A DNA stretch of 29,602 bases from a virus, in IMG/VR virus record IMGVR_UViG_3300018422_000008, positions 1 through 29,602 of that record; one strand, 5' to 3'. A program made the position numbers and the translations under genes. The notes below the pieces were generated by a model. The model ran no database searches and had not been told where the DNA came from. It worked only from the letters and a program-made list of their open reading frames with translations. Shown here one piece after another: positions 1-7,463 of the stretch (within the stretch, counting starts at the first letter, position 1; each line of letters begins with the position of its first letter).

Positions 1-886
1 CCGCGGCCAGGAGTTCCGCTTCGAGCTTTTTGCGCTGGGCCGTGAATTTTCCATCGGACTTCACGCCCATCAGTTTGTCGAAACCGGCGTCGATGAATTC
101 AAACGCCTTGGCGAAGGGCAAAAGGAAACCGCTGGCGATGAGCGTGCCGACGGAGGGCAGCATTCGCACCAGGGCGTTGAGGTCCAGGAGCAGACGCAGG
201 ACGCCAACGGTCATTTCCGCAATCGGCCCCTTGAGTCCAAGCCACATGCGATCTGCGGCGTCGCCCATCCGGTCGAGCGCGGCCACGGTTTCGGTACCAA
301 GAATCAGGTTGAGGCGTTTCGCTTCGTCGCCGGATTCGCGCAAACCGGCGATCATGGCCGGCAGGATGGCGCTGCCCTTCGTGCCGATGAGGGAAAGGAT
401 TTGCGGCGTAGAATTCGCATCGAGGTTGACGCCCTTAACGCCATCGCCCACGCGCAGGAGCAATTCTCCCATGTCCTTGAGCGAAGCCAGTTCGGCCGCG
501 CCGATCCCGAAGTTGGCGAAGGCGCTGGCTTTATCGCCGCCGGGATTTTTGAGCGCGTCCTCGCGGGCCTCGGCGAGCTTGCGCATGGCCTTGGTCATGT
601 CCTGCATGGTCGCGCCGTCCTGCGTGGCGGCGTAATTCAACTCCTGCATCCGGGCCGTCGTGGTGCTGGCGATCTTGGACAGGTCCGTGAGTTCGCTGCC
701 GAACTTGATCGTTTCCGCGGAGGCGCGTTGCAGGGCGTACACGCCGAAGGCGGCCGCGAGCTGTCCCTTGAGATGGCCGCTGACCAGGTTGCCGGTTTTT
801 TGGGAGAGGCTTTCGACGCGCTTCAGCCCGACTTCGAAGCCGCTCGTGTTCAGCCCGAGCCGGGCCATGATGCTCAGCAGGCCCAT
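1..886 (-). CDS. Tail tape measure protein (partial, N-terminal 295 aa)
   Basis: The minus-strand frame is open from an ATG at 886 to the window edge, so the C-terminus is missing. The product starts MGLLSIMARLGLNTSGFEVG, the usual opening of tape measure proteins (a short strand followed by 'L.....F..GL....'). Long helical stretches rich in Ala, Lys and Glu follow, then a hydrophobic segment near residues 240-260 (LLLDLNALVRMLPSVGTLIASG). Tape measures set tail length and thread through the tail tube. The position right after the tail tube and a probable assembly chaperone supports the call. The start overlaps the end of the upstream gene by 13 nt, which suggests translational coupling. The full length cannot be judged here. 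Confidence 0.85.
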   Translation of the reverse strand, partial: MGLLSIMARLGLNTSGFEVGLKRVESLSQKTGNLVSGHLKGQLAAAFGVYALQRASAETIKFGSELTDLSKIASTTTARMQELNYAATQDGATMQDMTKAMRKLAEAREDALKNPGGDKASAFANFGIGAAELASLKDMGELLLRVGDGVKGVNLDANSTPQILSLIGTKGSAILPAMIAGLRESGDEAKRLNLILGTETVAALDRMGDAADRMWLGLKGPIAEMTVGVLRLLLDLNALVRMLPSVGTLIASGFLLPFAKAFEFIDAGFDKLMGVKSDGKFTAQRKKLEAELLAA

Positions 887-1473
887 GCGTCCTCTCCGGC
901 GGCCGCGCGGCGGTCCAGCTCGTCGCGATGTTTGAACATCGATGAATTGCCTTCGCTGTAGAGATCGATTTCGCCTTTGGTGTCGAACAGAGCGCAGAGC
1001 AGGGCGTTGGCCTGGGAGAGCGGCATGTCGAGCGCCTCGTTTTCGCTCAAATGGAAATGGTGCATGAGCAGGGCCAGCGATCGGAGCGGCCACGGCGAAG
1101 GGAGTTCGCGCGAGTTGGTGGGAATGTTCACTTCGGGCATCCAGCGGCCGGCCGTGAGGTAAGCCATGAATTGCGCACTGGCGGCGCGGAGATCGGCGCG
1201 GCGATTGCGCCAGGCCCAGAGTTTGAGGAACGGAGTCGAGAGCCGGGAGTCGAGGGTGGCGGGCAGTTGGCGCGCTTCGCGAAAGGTCGGTTGCGAGCAG
1301 ATGAGGACCGCGAGCAGCAATTCCCCAAGCGTGATGGTACCACCGATGGAAAAGGCGCTGGCATGGCGCGCGAGCAGAAGTTCGTGCCCCAGCGTGTAGG
1401 TGCTGAGTCGAATGCGGAGGATCGTCGGCGGCTGGTCCGGGACGGCCGCCGTGAACCATGCAGCGGCGTCCAT
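874..1473 (-). CDS. Probable tail assembly chaperone (199 aa)
   Basis: I recognise this gene by position: it lies between the tail tube and the tape measure, where long-tailed phages encode the chaperones that coat the tape measure during tail assembly. The sequence has an N-terminal region of unknown fold and a C-terminal part (about residues 120-175) with 'SPWPLRSLALLMHHFHLS' and 'DMPLSQANALLCAL'. Many phages make two chaperone products by a -1 frameshift; I saw no clear slippery heptamer and only one frame looks coding. The ATG at 1473 follows the TAA of the tail tube gene by 7 nt, and the gene's end overlaps the tape measure start by 13 nt. The function is inferred from synteny. Confidence 0.6.
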   Translation of the reverse strand: MDAAAWFTAAVPDQPPTILRIRLSTYTLGHELLLARHASAFSIGGTITLGELLLAVLICSQPTFREARQLPATLDSRLSTPFLKLWAWRNRRADLRAASAQFMAYLTAGRWMPEVNIPTNSRELPSPWPLRSLALLMHHFHLSENEALDMPLSQANALLCALFDTKGEIDLYSEGNSSMFKHRDELDRRAAAGEDAWAC

Positions 1474-1480
1474 AAATTGC

Positions 1481-1924
1481 TTACCCGGTGATGACGTTGG
1501 CCGTCAGCGAGGCGTTGTTCGGCACGTAGTTGCGGAGTTTAATCCCCATGATGGCAATGCCGGATGACGTCGTCTTGGCGGTGGCGCCGCCGATGTAATT
1601 GTAGTTGGTGTTGTACTTGGCGATCGCGAAACCGGAGAGCACTACTTTGGTGAGCATGGCCGGCCAACTGTTCGCGGCGCTGTTAATGGCCGCGGCGCGC
1701 GTGGCGCCGTTGGGCGCGAAATTGATGGTGCAGTTAAACTTCTCGTCCGATCCGATAAGTGTCTCGGTGCAACCGTCCTGCCCTTGGTGTTCCTGCAGGG
1801 TGAAATCGTGATCGAGGTCGGCGCTCTCCATCGTGACCGTCGCGGCGCCGGTGAGGACCACCATGGTCGCTCCGGACATAAAACTTATCTTCGCGACTCC
1901 AGCTTGCGTTTCTACGGTTGGCAT
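1481..1924 (-). CDS. Major tail tube protein (147 aa)
   Basis: This is a compact protein rich in Ala, Thr, Gly and Asn, with alternating beta-strand character throughout (for example 'GATMVVLTGAATVTMES', 'FNCTINFAPNG', 'KYNTNYNYIGG'), typical of phage tail tube subunits. It lies between the tail-terminator-like gene and the chaperone, as in lambda-like tail clusters. The length is within the range for siphovirus tube proteins. The ATG at 1924 is preceded by a TGACTCC box 15 nt upstream and by a hairpin motif at 1948-1959, with no obvious Shine-Dalgarno sequence. A short palindromic repeat separates it from the upstream gene. The family assignment rests on position and composition. Confidence 0.7.
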   Translation of the reverse strand: MPTVETQAGVAKISFMSGATMVVLTGAATVTMESADLDHDFTLQEHQGQDGCTETLIGSDEKFNCTINFAPNGATRAAAINSAANSWPAMLTKVVLSGFAIAKYNTNYNYIGGATAKTTSSGIAIMGIKLRNYVPNNASLTANVITG

Positions 1925-1946
1925 TCTGTTGAGTGGCGCGGAGTCA
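1925..1946 (-). promoter_or_regulatory. TGACTCC start box, tail tube gene
   Basis: On the minus strand TGACTCC (1940-1946) is followed by a 15-nt spacer and the ATG at 1924. This is one of five boxes found at almost the same distance before late-gene starts. The role is unknown: the spacing leaves no room for a -10 element before the start codon, and the box is not a Shine-Dalgarno sequence. Confidence 0.45.
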
Positions 1947-1947
1947 A

Positions 1948-1959
1948 CTGCTTGCGCAG
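1948..1959 (-). repeat. Hairpin motif CTGC-GCAA-GCAG
   Basis: On the minus strand this is a four-base-pair stem with a GCAA (GNRA) tetraloop. It is the variant of a motif that appears as GTGC-GCAA-GCAC at 3935, 13856, 23428 and 25224. Both outer stem bases are changed here, so pairing is kept. Confidence 0.4.
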
Positions 1960-1968
1960 GGCCACTGA

Positions 1969-2022
1969 TGGGGAGCGACCGCTGGTACGCGGTCGGGCGG
2001 GCGCAGCGCGCCAGCCGCTACC
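1969..2022. repeat. Short multi-hairpin intergenic repeat, partial relative of 10087-10197
   Basis: This stretch between the tail terminator stop and the tail tube leader contains two perfect stem-loops. One is GACCGC-TGGTAC-GCGGTC and the other is GGCGC-AGC-GCGCC. It ends in GCTACC. The second hairpin and the inverted form of the first (loop GTACCA) also occur in the larger element at 10087-10197, so the two look like members of one dispersed palindromic family with rearranged modules. Confidence 0.6.
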
Positions 2023-2481
2023 TTATGAGCCGCAGCAGTGGATGCGCAGGCGCAGGAACGAAACGACCGATCGATCCTCCACGAACCAGCCTTGCTTGAC
2101 CGGCTGAACGCTCCAGGAGGTGAACGGGATCGCGGCCACGGTCAGATCGGTGTCGTTGGTCGAAGTCATGAACTTGGCGAACAGTTCGCCGGCGTTCTCG
2201 AAATGAACGTCTTGCGGCGCCGGGTCGGTGTCGTTCTGTTGGTCGAGGGTCGAGCGCAGGGAGATTTGCGCCATCACGTACCAGTTGCCTTCGTACGGTG
2301 AACCTTCCGCGTCGGCCTCGACGCACTGGACCAGCACGCGGGGCAGGCCCTCGGCGTCGGCCGATTCCACACCCGGGAAAATGGCGTCGTTCGTGACAAA
2401 GGTGAGCGTCTCGGAGTGCAGGAAGGCCACGATGGCTTTCTCGCAGGCGTTGGTAATGGCGTTGTGGAACAGGCTCGGCAC
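2023..2481 (-). CDS. Tail terminator / tail completion-like protein (152 aa)
   Basis: The length and position (after the joining protein, before the tail tube) fit the protein that caps the growing tail tube, like lambda gpU. The sequence has an N-terminal helix ('NACEKAIVAFLHS') and a C-terminal beta stretch with 'TSWSVQPVKQGWFVEDRSVV' near residues 118-137, which resembles the end of tail terminator proteins. The start is taken as the GTG at 2481; a TGACTCC box lies 13 nt before it. A second overlapping frame over the same span reads as Arg-rich and is not coding-like. The function is inferred from order and general resemblance. Confidence 0.6.
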   Translation of the reverse strand: MPSLFHNAITNACEKAIVAFLHSETLTFVTNDAIFPGVESADAEGLPRVLVQCVEADAEGSPYEGNWYVMAQISLRSTLDQQNDTDPAPQDVHFENAGELFAKFMTSTNDTDLTVAAIPFTSWSVQPVKQGWFVEDRSVVSFLRLRIHCCGS

Positions 2482-2501
2482 TCACCGAGGGCGGGGAGTC
2501 A
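2482..2501 (-). promoter_or_regulatory. TGACTCC start box, tail terminator gene
   Basis: TGACTCC at 2495-2501 on the minus strand is followed by a 13-nt spacer ending GTGA and the GTG start at 2481. It is the second of five such boxes. It directly follows a repeat-rich intergenic stretch. Confidence 0.45.
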
Positions 2502-2577
2502 GCAGGGGAGCGGGGGAGAAAGGGTGCGAGGAGACGGCGCGATTCTCACCTGCTCTCCGGCTCACTTTCTCACCTGC
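2502..2577. repeat. Intergenic stretch with direct repeat TTCTCACCTGCTC
   Basis: The 13-bp sequence TTCTCACCTGCTC occurs at 2543-2555 and 2567-2579, a 24-bp period, next to a purine-rich tract on the plus strand (GGGGAGCGGGGGAGAAAGGG). No reading frame here looks coding. It resembles a dispersed intergenic repeat, but only this copy is visible in the window. Confidence 0.45.
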
Positions 2578-3258
2578 TCACTTCGCGCTCACCGCGTCCG
2601 CGTCCTTTTGCATTCGCTGCACCAGGTATTGCTCCATCGAGGCGGTCTCGGCACGGAAGGCGCCGGCGACGGCGGCCACAGTCTTTGGATCCAAAAATGG
2701 TTTCCCCTTCCAATCCAGGTTCAATTCGAACATCAGCTCGGCCACCGGGTTCCATCCGTCCTTGGCCGGCGTCGCTTTGCCCTTGGCCTGTTGGATGGCT
2801 TTGCCTGGCTCGCGGGTGCCGGCCTCGTGCGCCGCGCGGGCGAGTGTGCCGATGGGTTGGTTCCAGCCGCGCTTCTGCGTGCCGATGGAGCGGACGCGGC
2901 CGGCCAGAAATTTGGCCACGGCAGCTTTCATGGCGGCGCCGCGCAGTCCCTTCAAACCTTTCTTGCGCCGGGCCGCGTTGATCAGTTTGTAAACGAGCGG
3001 GCTGGCCAGGATGGCGCCGCCGCGCGCGGCCTTGCCTTTGCGCAGGCGCTTGCCGGATTTGGTCCGGCGCAATTCGTAGCCCGTGACCATCAGCGATCGC
3101 TCGATGCGTTCGCGCGAACCGATGGGCGTGTTCTGTTGCGCGCCGCGCGCGATGAAGAACAGTTTCTTGTTGAGGATTTCGGGCAAGGTGCGCTGGCACT
3201 TGACCGCGTACACCCGCAGCGTTTGCGTGAACTCGCGATCGTCCCACTGCAGGCTCAT
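2578..3258 (-). CDS. Head-tail / tail completion protein, HK97 gp10-like (226 aa)
   Basis: This is a basic protein with an N-terminal segment ('DDREFTQTLRVYAVKCQRTL' then 'NKKLFFIARGAQQNTPIGS') that resembles the gp10-like family, where a helix ending in 'A...TP..TG' precedes a beta region. A Lys/Arg/Ala-rich middle (residues 65-150) is an expansion relative to compact gp10 proteins of about 120-150 aa. It lies between a neck-like gene and the tail terminator. I chose the ATG at 3258, which follows the upstream TAA by one base. An in-frame ATG at 3282 would overlap the upstream gene. The family call is moderately secure from order plus the N-terminal pattern. Confidence 0.6.
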   Translation of the reverse strand: MSLQWDDREFTQTLRVYAVKCQRTLPEILNKKLFFIARGAQQNTPIGSRERIERSLMVTGYELRRTKSGKRLRKGKAARGGAILASPLVYKLINAARRKKGLKGLRGAAMKAAVAKFLAGRVRSIGTQKRGWNQPIGTLARAAHEAGTREPGKAIQQAKGKATPAKDGWNPVAELMFELNLDWKGKPFLDPKTVAAVAGAFRAETASMEQYLVQRMQKDADAVSAK

Positions 3259-3259
3259 T

Positions 3260-3589
3260 TTATTTGCTGCCGTCGATGACATCGAGCCAGGCGAACACTT
3301 TGGCGTGTTCGCGCACGGCCACGACTTTGCGATTCACGCCCTCGAAGGAAATGATTTGGCCGGCGGCGGGATAACCCAGGCCGCCCGCGGCGACGGAGCC
3401 GCCCATAGCGGCCAGGCGTACCTGCAGGCTGAGTTTCACTTCCACTTCCTTCGGGCCGACCGTGACGATCGTGCCGCGGTAGAGACTGTTGGCGACGCAC
3501 GGATAAGCGACCGTGTTCCAGGTGAACGTGTCGGGCAGTTGCACTTCCATCGCGGCGGTGTCCCTCGCCATTACTTCGCGCAGGGTCAT
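3260..3589 (-). CDS. Head-tail joining protein, lambda FII-like candidate (109 aa)
   Basis: This small mainly beta protein has 'VQLPDTFTWNTVAYPCVANS' near residues 16-35 and 'AAGQIISFEGVNRKVVAVRE' near 75-94, ending 'KVFAWLDVIDG'. The layout resembles the neck/attachment proteins that bind the connector in lambda-like phages. The ATG at 3589 overlaps the upstream stop by four bases (ATGA), which indicates translational coupling. The next gene starts one base after its TAA. The assignment relies on synteny. Confidence 0.5.
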   Translation of the reverse strand: MTLREVMARDTAAMEVQLPDTFTWNTVAYPCVANSLYRGTIVTVGPKEVEVKLSLQVRLAAMGGSVAAGGLGYPAAGQIISFEGVNRKVVAVREHAKVFAWLDVIDGSK

Positions 3590-3924
3590 GCGAGCACGTT
3601 GAAATAAGTGGCCGGCGTCGGGGCCGTGAATTCTTCCACGATGTCGGGCCGTTCGCTCTGGATGCGCGTGATGCTCAGGCGGTCGCCGGAGTTCTTCTGT
3701 TCCAACATGAGAATATCAACGCCGTCGTGCTTGATGATCACGATGTCGCCCAGGCCCATGTCCTTCACGTTGAACTCGCGCTCGGCGAGCAGGACCGCGG
3801 CAATTTTTGCCTTGGCCGCTTTGGTCAGCTTCTCACCGCGCGAAGAGGCGGCCTTGCCGTCGCGCAAATCGTCGCGGGATTGAGTGAGTACATCGGTTTT
3901 CTCGAAAATGAAGTTCCGGGTCAT
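3586..3924 (-). CDS. Structural-region protein, possible head completion protein (112 aa)
   Basis: I do not recognise the family. The protein begins 'MTRNFIFEKTDVLTQSRDDL', has a Lys/Ala-rich helix (residues 28-50) and a compact beta part ('GLGDIVIIKHDGVDILMLEQ'). It sits where head-tail connector genes are expected, after the methyltransferase-glycosyltransferase gene, and is coupled (ATGA overlap) to the following neck-like gene. The ATG at 3924 is about 11 nt downstream of the GTGC-GCAA-GCAC hairpin motif. It has no clear Shine-Dalgarno sequence. Confidence 0.6.
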   Translation of the reverse strand: MTRNFIFEKTDVLTQSRDDLRDGKAASSRGEKLTKAAKAKIAAVLLAEREFNVKDMGLGDIVIIKHDGVDILMLEQKNSGDRLSITRIQSERPDIVEEFTAPTPATYFNVLA

Positions 3925-3934
3925 AATGTTTGAA

Positions 3935-3955
3935 GTGCTTGCGCACGGCCACCAC
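3935..3955 (-). repeat. 21-bp repeat with GTGCGCAAGCAC hairpin, copy 1
   Basis: On the minus strand the sequence is GTGGTGGCC followed by GTGC-GCAA-GCAC. The same 21 bases occur on the plus strand at 23419-23439, so the two are an exact inverted pair about 19.5 kb apart. Here it lies 11 nt before the start of the 112-aa gene, in a 143-nt gap after the glycosyltransferase gene. Confidence 0.5.
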
Positions 3956-4067
3956 AGCGAAGTCGAAACCGAATTGATCGATGGGGCCTGAACTGGTCAG
4001 GACTCGAGCCGCGACAGGCGGGCCGAACACGAGCTGTAGCTGTATCCGCACACCAGGGGCGTGCGAG

Positions 4068-5510
4068 TCATGTGGCCGTGGCCGCAGGAACGACGTTCAG
4101 GAAAGAGTTGACCGCATCGGCGACGCTGGTTTTCGGATGCGTGATTTCGTCCTCCTGCGTGGCGAGCGGATAGATGGCCTGGCCGACGTGCTTCAGGATC
4201 GTGCCGGTGTCGAGATAAACGGTGCCGCCCATATCCAGCCAGCGCTGGCAGAAGTACCAGTCTTCGCTCAAGTAGCGGCCGGGATCGCCGGGCGTGGGCC
4301 GATAGACACCCATCGGCCAGAAATCGCACTCCTCGCCTCGTTCACCGTAATCGGCGATGTAGCGGGACTCTGGATAATGCTCGCGCATTTGCTCGAAGAC
4401 ATCCCGCCGCACGCAGATGAAGCCGGTCCCGACGTAACGAACGGGGAGCAATCCGCCAGCCGCCGGCTTCGTGGGTTGGCCGGGCAGCGTGTTGATGACC
4501 CATTCCAGCGGGCCTTGCTGTTTTTTCGGATAGGCCCCGCCGACCACGGGCACATCATGAGCCACCATGCGCGCGACGTGTCCAGGGCTGAAGATGAGAT
4601 CGCAATCCATCATCAGGAGATGCGTGCAATCGCTGCGCAGGAACTCGGCGGTGAGCGCGTTGCGCGAGCGGGCCACGCCGTCGCCGCGATGTTTGCCGAT
4701 TTCAATAGGCAAGGGCTTTTGGCTGCGGAGCGCAAACAGGCAGTCGTTAAATTCATCCTTGGCCTCGGAATACATGGGCAGGCCGATGAACAGTTTCTTG
4801 CCGGCGAGCGCGGGCAGGTAAAACGGATTGCGCACGGAGCCGGCCGTCAGACTGACGTGAGTGCCATCGGCCCGGCTGCCGGAGAGCAGCATGTCATCCG
4901 GGATGGGATCGGCGGGCATCCCGGCCGGGCGATAGAGAGTGCCGGGGCGCGCGTACTTGAGCAGGCCGGTGGTTTCGGAAGTGCGGCGGTGTTCGATGAG
5001 AACGAGGCCGGCTTTCTCCAGGTGATGTTGAATCATGGCCGCGTCCCCGCGGTGGTATTCGCAGACGACGGCCTGAGCGTTATCGAGCTGCAGGCGCGCA
5101 ATGATTTCCAGCTCGCACCCTTCAGTATCAATTTTGATGAACTCAGCCGGCGGCAGATTGGCAGCATCGATGCACTGGACTTGGATCGCTGCCGTCGTGC
5201 CACGGCCCAGGTCGTGAAAGCCGGCCGCCACCGGCATGTCCGCGAGAGTAATTTTATCGGGACCGCTGAACGAGCGCACCGCTGTCTCGAACAAAACGAT
5301 CTTGTCCAGGTGCTCGCAGTGCTCGCGGAATTGTTGGGCGCTCTCCGGGACCGGTTCGTAGGCGATGATGCGGGCCAGGGGCCAGCGCTGGGCGGCGCGC
5401 AGGGAGAAGGAGCCGACGTTCGCGCCGATGTCGAGCACGGTCTTCGGTGGCACGATGAGGTCGAGATCGTATTCGGCCACTTCCGCCTGCAGCCAGTCGG
5501 GGATGTTCAT
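4068..5510 (-). CDS. FkbM-type methyltransferase fused to a glycosyltransferase (480 aa)
   Basis: There are two enzymatic domains in one chain. Residues about 22-190 resemble FkbM (Methyltransf_21) methyltransferases: SAM motif I 'VLDIGANVGSFSLRAA' (25-40) and 'FIKIDTEGCELEI' (124-136). Residues about 238-445 resemble a GT2-like glycosyltransferase: 'FIGLPMYSEAKDEF' (241-254), a DxD metal site 'MDCDLIF' (301-307), 'SEDWYFCQRW' (415-424) and 'HVG' (441-443). The gene lies inside the late cluster, between the capsid genes and the connector genes, and a terminator separates it from the capsid genes. The sequence TAAAGGTGAATG gives a plausible ribosome site before the ATG at 5510. Likely roles are sugar modification of virion proteins or of a host surface glycan; the substrate is unknown. 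Confidence 0.85.
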   Translation of the reverse strand: MNIPDWLQAEVAEYDLDLIVPPKTVLDIGANVGSFSLRAAQRWPLARIIAYEPVPESAQQFREHCEHLDKIVLFETAVRSFSGPDKITLADMPVAAGFHDLGRGTTAAIQVQCIDAANLPPAEFIKIDTEGCELEIIARLQLDNAQAVVCEYHRGDAAMIQHHLEKAGLVLIEHRRTSETTGLLKYARPGTLYRPAGMPADPIPDDMLLSGSRADGTHVSLTAGSVRNPFYLPALAGKKLFIGLPMYSEAKDEFNDCLFALRSQKPLPIEIGKHRGDGVARSRNALTAEFLRSDCTHLLMMDCDLIFSPGHVARMVAHDVPVVGGAYPKKQQGPLEWVINTLPGQPTKPAAGGLLPVRYVGTGFICVRRDVFEQMREHYPESRYIADYGERGEECDFWPMGVYRPTPGDPGRYLSEDWYFCQRWLDMGGTVYLDTGTILKHVGQAIYPLATQEDEITHPKTSVADAVNSFLNVVPAATAT

Positions 5511-5530
5511 TCACCTTTAGGTTAACCCAG

Positions 5531-5564
5531 AAAAAACAAAACCCGGCACACTCGCGCCGGGTTT
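5531..5564 (-). terminator. Rho-independent terminator after the capsid genes
   Basis: The minus strand reads AAACCCGGC, an eight-base loop, GCCGGGTTT, then TTGTTTTTT. It is a nine-base-pair GC-rich stem with a T-rich tail, 19 nt after the stop of the cement-like gene and just before the start of the methyltransferase-glycosyltransferase gene. It would lower expression of the downstream gene relative to the capsid genes. Confidence 0.85.
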
Positions 5565-5582
5565 CGCTATGCAAAGAAAAAC

Positions 5583-5984
5583 TTAGAACAGGACTTTGAG
5601 GACGGCCGTGCCGTCGCTGGCGTTGCCGCCAGATGATTCCGTGACGCAGATGACGCGGATGAATTGCTTGGTCGAGGCCGGGAGCGAATGCGTGCGCGTG
5701 GTCGCAGCGTAGGCGGCGTTCACTTCCGGGATGGTCAGGATGTCCAGCTCCGGGATGTTCACGAAATTGACGTTGGCCGCATCCGGCGAGTGTTGGAGCC
5801 GGATGTTGACGTTCTTGTTGTTCGCGCCGGTCGCGGCCGTGGTGCTGATGGTCACGGAGAGCACTTCGGTGATCGGATAAGGCGTGACGGCACCGAGGTC
5901 GATGCTGTTGCCGCGAGTGGTGTTGGCGTTGCTGCCCAGGGTCGTGGTGACCTGGAGCGAGGCGTCTTGAATTGCGCGTGGCAT
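5583..5984 (-). CDS. Capsid cement/decoration-like protein (133 aa)
   Basis: This small beta-rich protein directly follows the major capsid gene. It starts 'MPRAIQDASLQVTTTLGS' and has 'NSIDLGAVTPYPITEVLSV' near residues 26-44 and 'NIRLQHSPDAANVNFV' near 60-75. The pattern (an N-terminal 'DA..V.TT' arm, 'IDLG', then strands and a closing strand 'GTAVLKVLF') resembles Bbp16-like capsid cement proteins that stabilise expanded heads. The leader AACGAACAAAATTTTATG is similar to that of the capsid gene, so both may use a common initiation context. A strong terminator follows. The family assignment is from pattern and position. Confidence 0.65.
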   Translation of the reverse strand: MPRAIQDASLQVTTTLGSNANTTRGNSIDLGAVTPYPITEVLSVTISTTAATGANNKNVNIRLQHSPDAANVNFVNIPELDILTIPEVNAAYAATTRTHSLPASTKQFIRVICVTESSGGNASDGTAVLKVLF

Positions 5985-6015
5985 AAAATTTTGTTCGTTC
6001 TGGGTTGGTTGCGGT

Positions 6016-6966
6016 TTATTCGACGGCTTCGGTGCTCAGGATCGAGTCGGTGATTTGGATCGGGATGCCGAAGGCGGAATCGGGCCACGGAGCGACGGCT
6101 TCGAGATTGGCACCGGCCTTGGAGGCGGGGCCGCTGTTGATGACGACGGTGCGTGAGCGCTGGAGCTGGCCGCCGCTGCGGCGGTTCATCCAGATTTCGT
6201 CAGGGCGATAGCCGACCGGGAATTTCTGGAGGAGTTGCGCGATCTTCGCGTCGGTGAGGAGGTCGCCCGTTTCCGAGTCCTGGCCGATGTTGGCGATGCG
6301 GCCGACGCAGTTCAGGTTGCCGATCTGCAAACCAGTCCACGCCGTCAAGCCGGCGGTGCGGCCTTCGTAGGCGAGGCTCGCGGCGTCATACAGCGTTTGA
6401 TCGCGGAAGTCGCCGAGGTTGAAAGTGGTGTTGTTCCCGCCGATGAGCGTCACGTCCTGGTTGCCATACTTAACGAAGTAGGCGCTGCTCTGCACGTTGG
6501 CATCGCTGCCGCCGGAGGTGAGATAAATCGTGGCCGTCGAGGGCGTGGCGGCCTTGATGCCGGGGAAGCCCTTGGAATCGACACTGACGCCGTGCCAGAT
6601 CTGCGAGCCGAGTTCGATGAGCGCCTGGCGCATCACGCCGTTGCTCTCGATCATTTCAAGCGCGGCCATGCCGTCCTCGTTGGCCATGCCGACGGCTTTA
6701 TCCACTTCCACTTGCGCGGCGAGGATGAAGCATTCGACCAGCGAATTCTTGAAAGTGGATTTCGAGGGCGTGACACCTTCGTTGGCCGAGCGGAAGGAAA
6801 CGGACGGGAAGCCCGTGCGCGTGACGGTCCGGTAGGACGTGCCTTTGATTTGGCGGAAGGGGAAGCGGGAGACTTCGGGAGCGAAGCTCAGGTTTTCTTC
6901 AATGAGGCCAACGACGGTGTCGTTGCCATTGAGTTTTGCTACGTCGAGCAGGGTGAGTTTGGCCAT
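6016..6966 (-). CDS. Major capsid protein (316 aa)
   Basis: The length and place after the protease fit the HK97-fold shell protein. Features include an N-terminal arm ('LTLLDVAKLNGNDTVVGLIE'), 'SFAPEVSRFPFRQIKGTSYR' near residues 27-46, the helix-rich middle 'VDKAVGMANEDGMAALEMIE' and a closing strand region 'IPIQITDSIL'. These resemble the GP7-like major capsid group, with no cleaved scaffold domain evident at the N-terminus. The leader TAACGAATTTTTATG resembles that of the next gene. The gap to the upstream coiled-coil gene is 9 nt, so both are likely made from one transcript. I am fairly sure of the role and less sure of the exact family. Confidence 0.8.
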   Translation of the reverse strand: MAKLTLLDVAKLNGNDTVVGLIEENLSFAPEVSRFPFRQIKGTSYRTVTRTGFPSVSFRSANEGVTPSKSTFKNSLVECFILAAQVEVDKAVGMANEDGMAALEMIESNGVMRQALIELGSQIWHGVSVDSKGFPGIKAATPSTATIYLTSGGSDANVQSSAYFVKYGNQDVTLIGGNNTTFNLGDFRDQTLYDAASLAYEGRTAGLTAWTGLQIGNLNCVGRIANIGQDSETGDLLTDAKIAQLLQKFPVGYRPDEIWMNRRSGGQLQRSRTVVINSGPASKAGANLEAVAPWPDSAFGIPIQITDSILSTEAVE

Positions 6967-6975
6967 AAAAATTCG

Positions 6976-7428
6976 TTAGGGTTGTTTCTGAGTTGCGAGC
7001 TTGTGAGCGGCGATCGCTTTTTCGAGGCCGCTGAGATTGGTGACGGATGCTTTGGCGACAGCCGTGGGATCCGGGACAACCGCAATGGCGATGGGCGGGA
7101 TGCCCTGCGCGGCGGCTACTTCGCCAGCCTTGACCGCGGCGAGGGCGACGATCTGGGCGGACGGGTTGGCGAGCTTCGCGGCGAGGGCGTCGCGATCCGC
7201 GGTGATGTCCGTGACGGACTGATTGAGCGTGGTGACCTGCGCGCTCAGCGATCCGATGGATTGCGTCGCGGTCGCGAGGTCATGTGAAAGCTGGGTAGCG
7301 CGCTCTTCGACGGCCGCAGAATTCTGCGTGGAGGTCAGGGCGTCGGCGGTGATGCGTGCGTTTTCGGTTTCAAGGCGGGAAATCTCTTCGTTCGCTTTGC
7401 CGATATTGAAAAACTTAAATGTTGCCAT
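6976..7428 (-). CDS. Coiled-coil protein of the head cluster, possible scaffold (150 aa)
   Basis: The N-terminal 75 residues form heptad-like helices ('NEEISRLETENARITADAL', 'QVTTLNQSVTDITADRDAL'). They are followed by an Ala-rich region and 'VAAAQGIPPIAIAVVPDPT'. Head scaffolds are commonly helical, are encoded between protease and capsid genes, and are removed during maturation, so scaffold is the best guess. Decoration or minor head protein are alternatives. The ATG at 7428 has a TGACTCC box 14 nt upstream. The protease gene ends 35 nt before it. Confidence 0.6.
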   Translation of the reverse strand: MATFKFFNIGKANEEISRLETENARITADALTSTQNSAAVEERATQLSHDLATATQSIGSLSAQVTTLNQSVTDITADRDALAAKLANPSAQIVALAAVKAGEVAAAQGIPPIAIAVVPDPTAVAKASVTNLSGLEKAIAAHKLATQKQP

Positions 7429-7449
7429 TCAACGGTGGGAATGGAGTCA
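7429..7449 (-). promoter_or_regulatory. TGACTCC start box, coiled-coil head gene
   Basis: TGACTCC at 7443-7449 on the minus strand is followed by a 14-nt spacer ending TTGA and the ATG at 7428. It is the third of five boxes and the only one preceded by an intact TTGAC. Confidence 0.45.
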
Positions 7450-7463
7450 ACGCGCTTGGCTGC

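Noticed and set aside
3997-4071. A 24-codon minus-strand frame starting in an ATGA overlap with the glycosyltransferase stop
   Set aside because: It has a coupled-type start but is very short and shows no recognisable features. The evidence is too weak to call a gene.
3981-5525. A 514-codon plus-strand frame opposite the methyltransferase-glycosyltransferase gene
   Set aside because: The minus strand carries unmistakable SAM and DxD motifs. The plus frame shows only composition-driven openness.
7429-7449. TTGACT at 7443-7450 as a sigma-70 -35 box
   Set aside because: A -10 at 17 bp spacing would lie beyond the start codon, no TATAAT-like sequence is there, and four of the five related boxes do not form a complete TTGACT promoter element.
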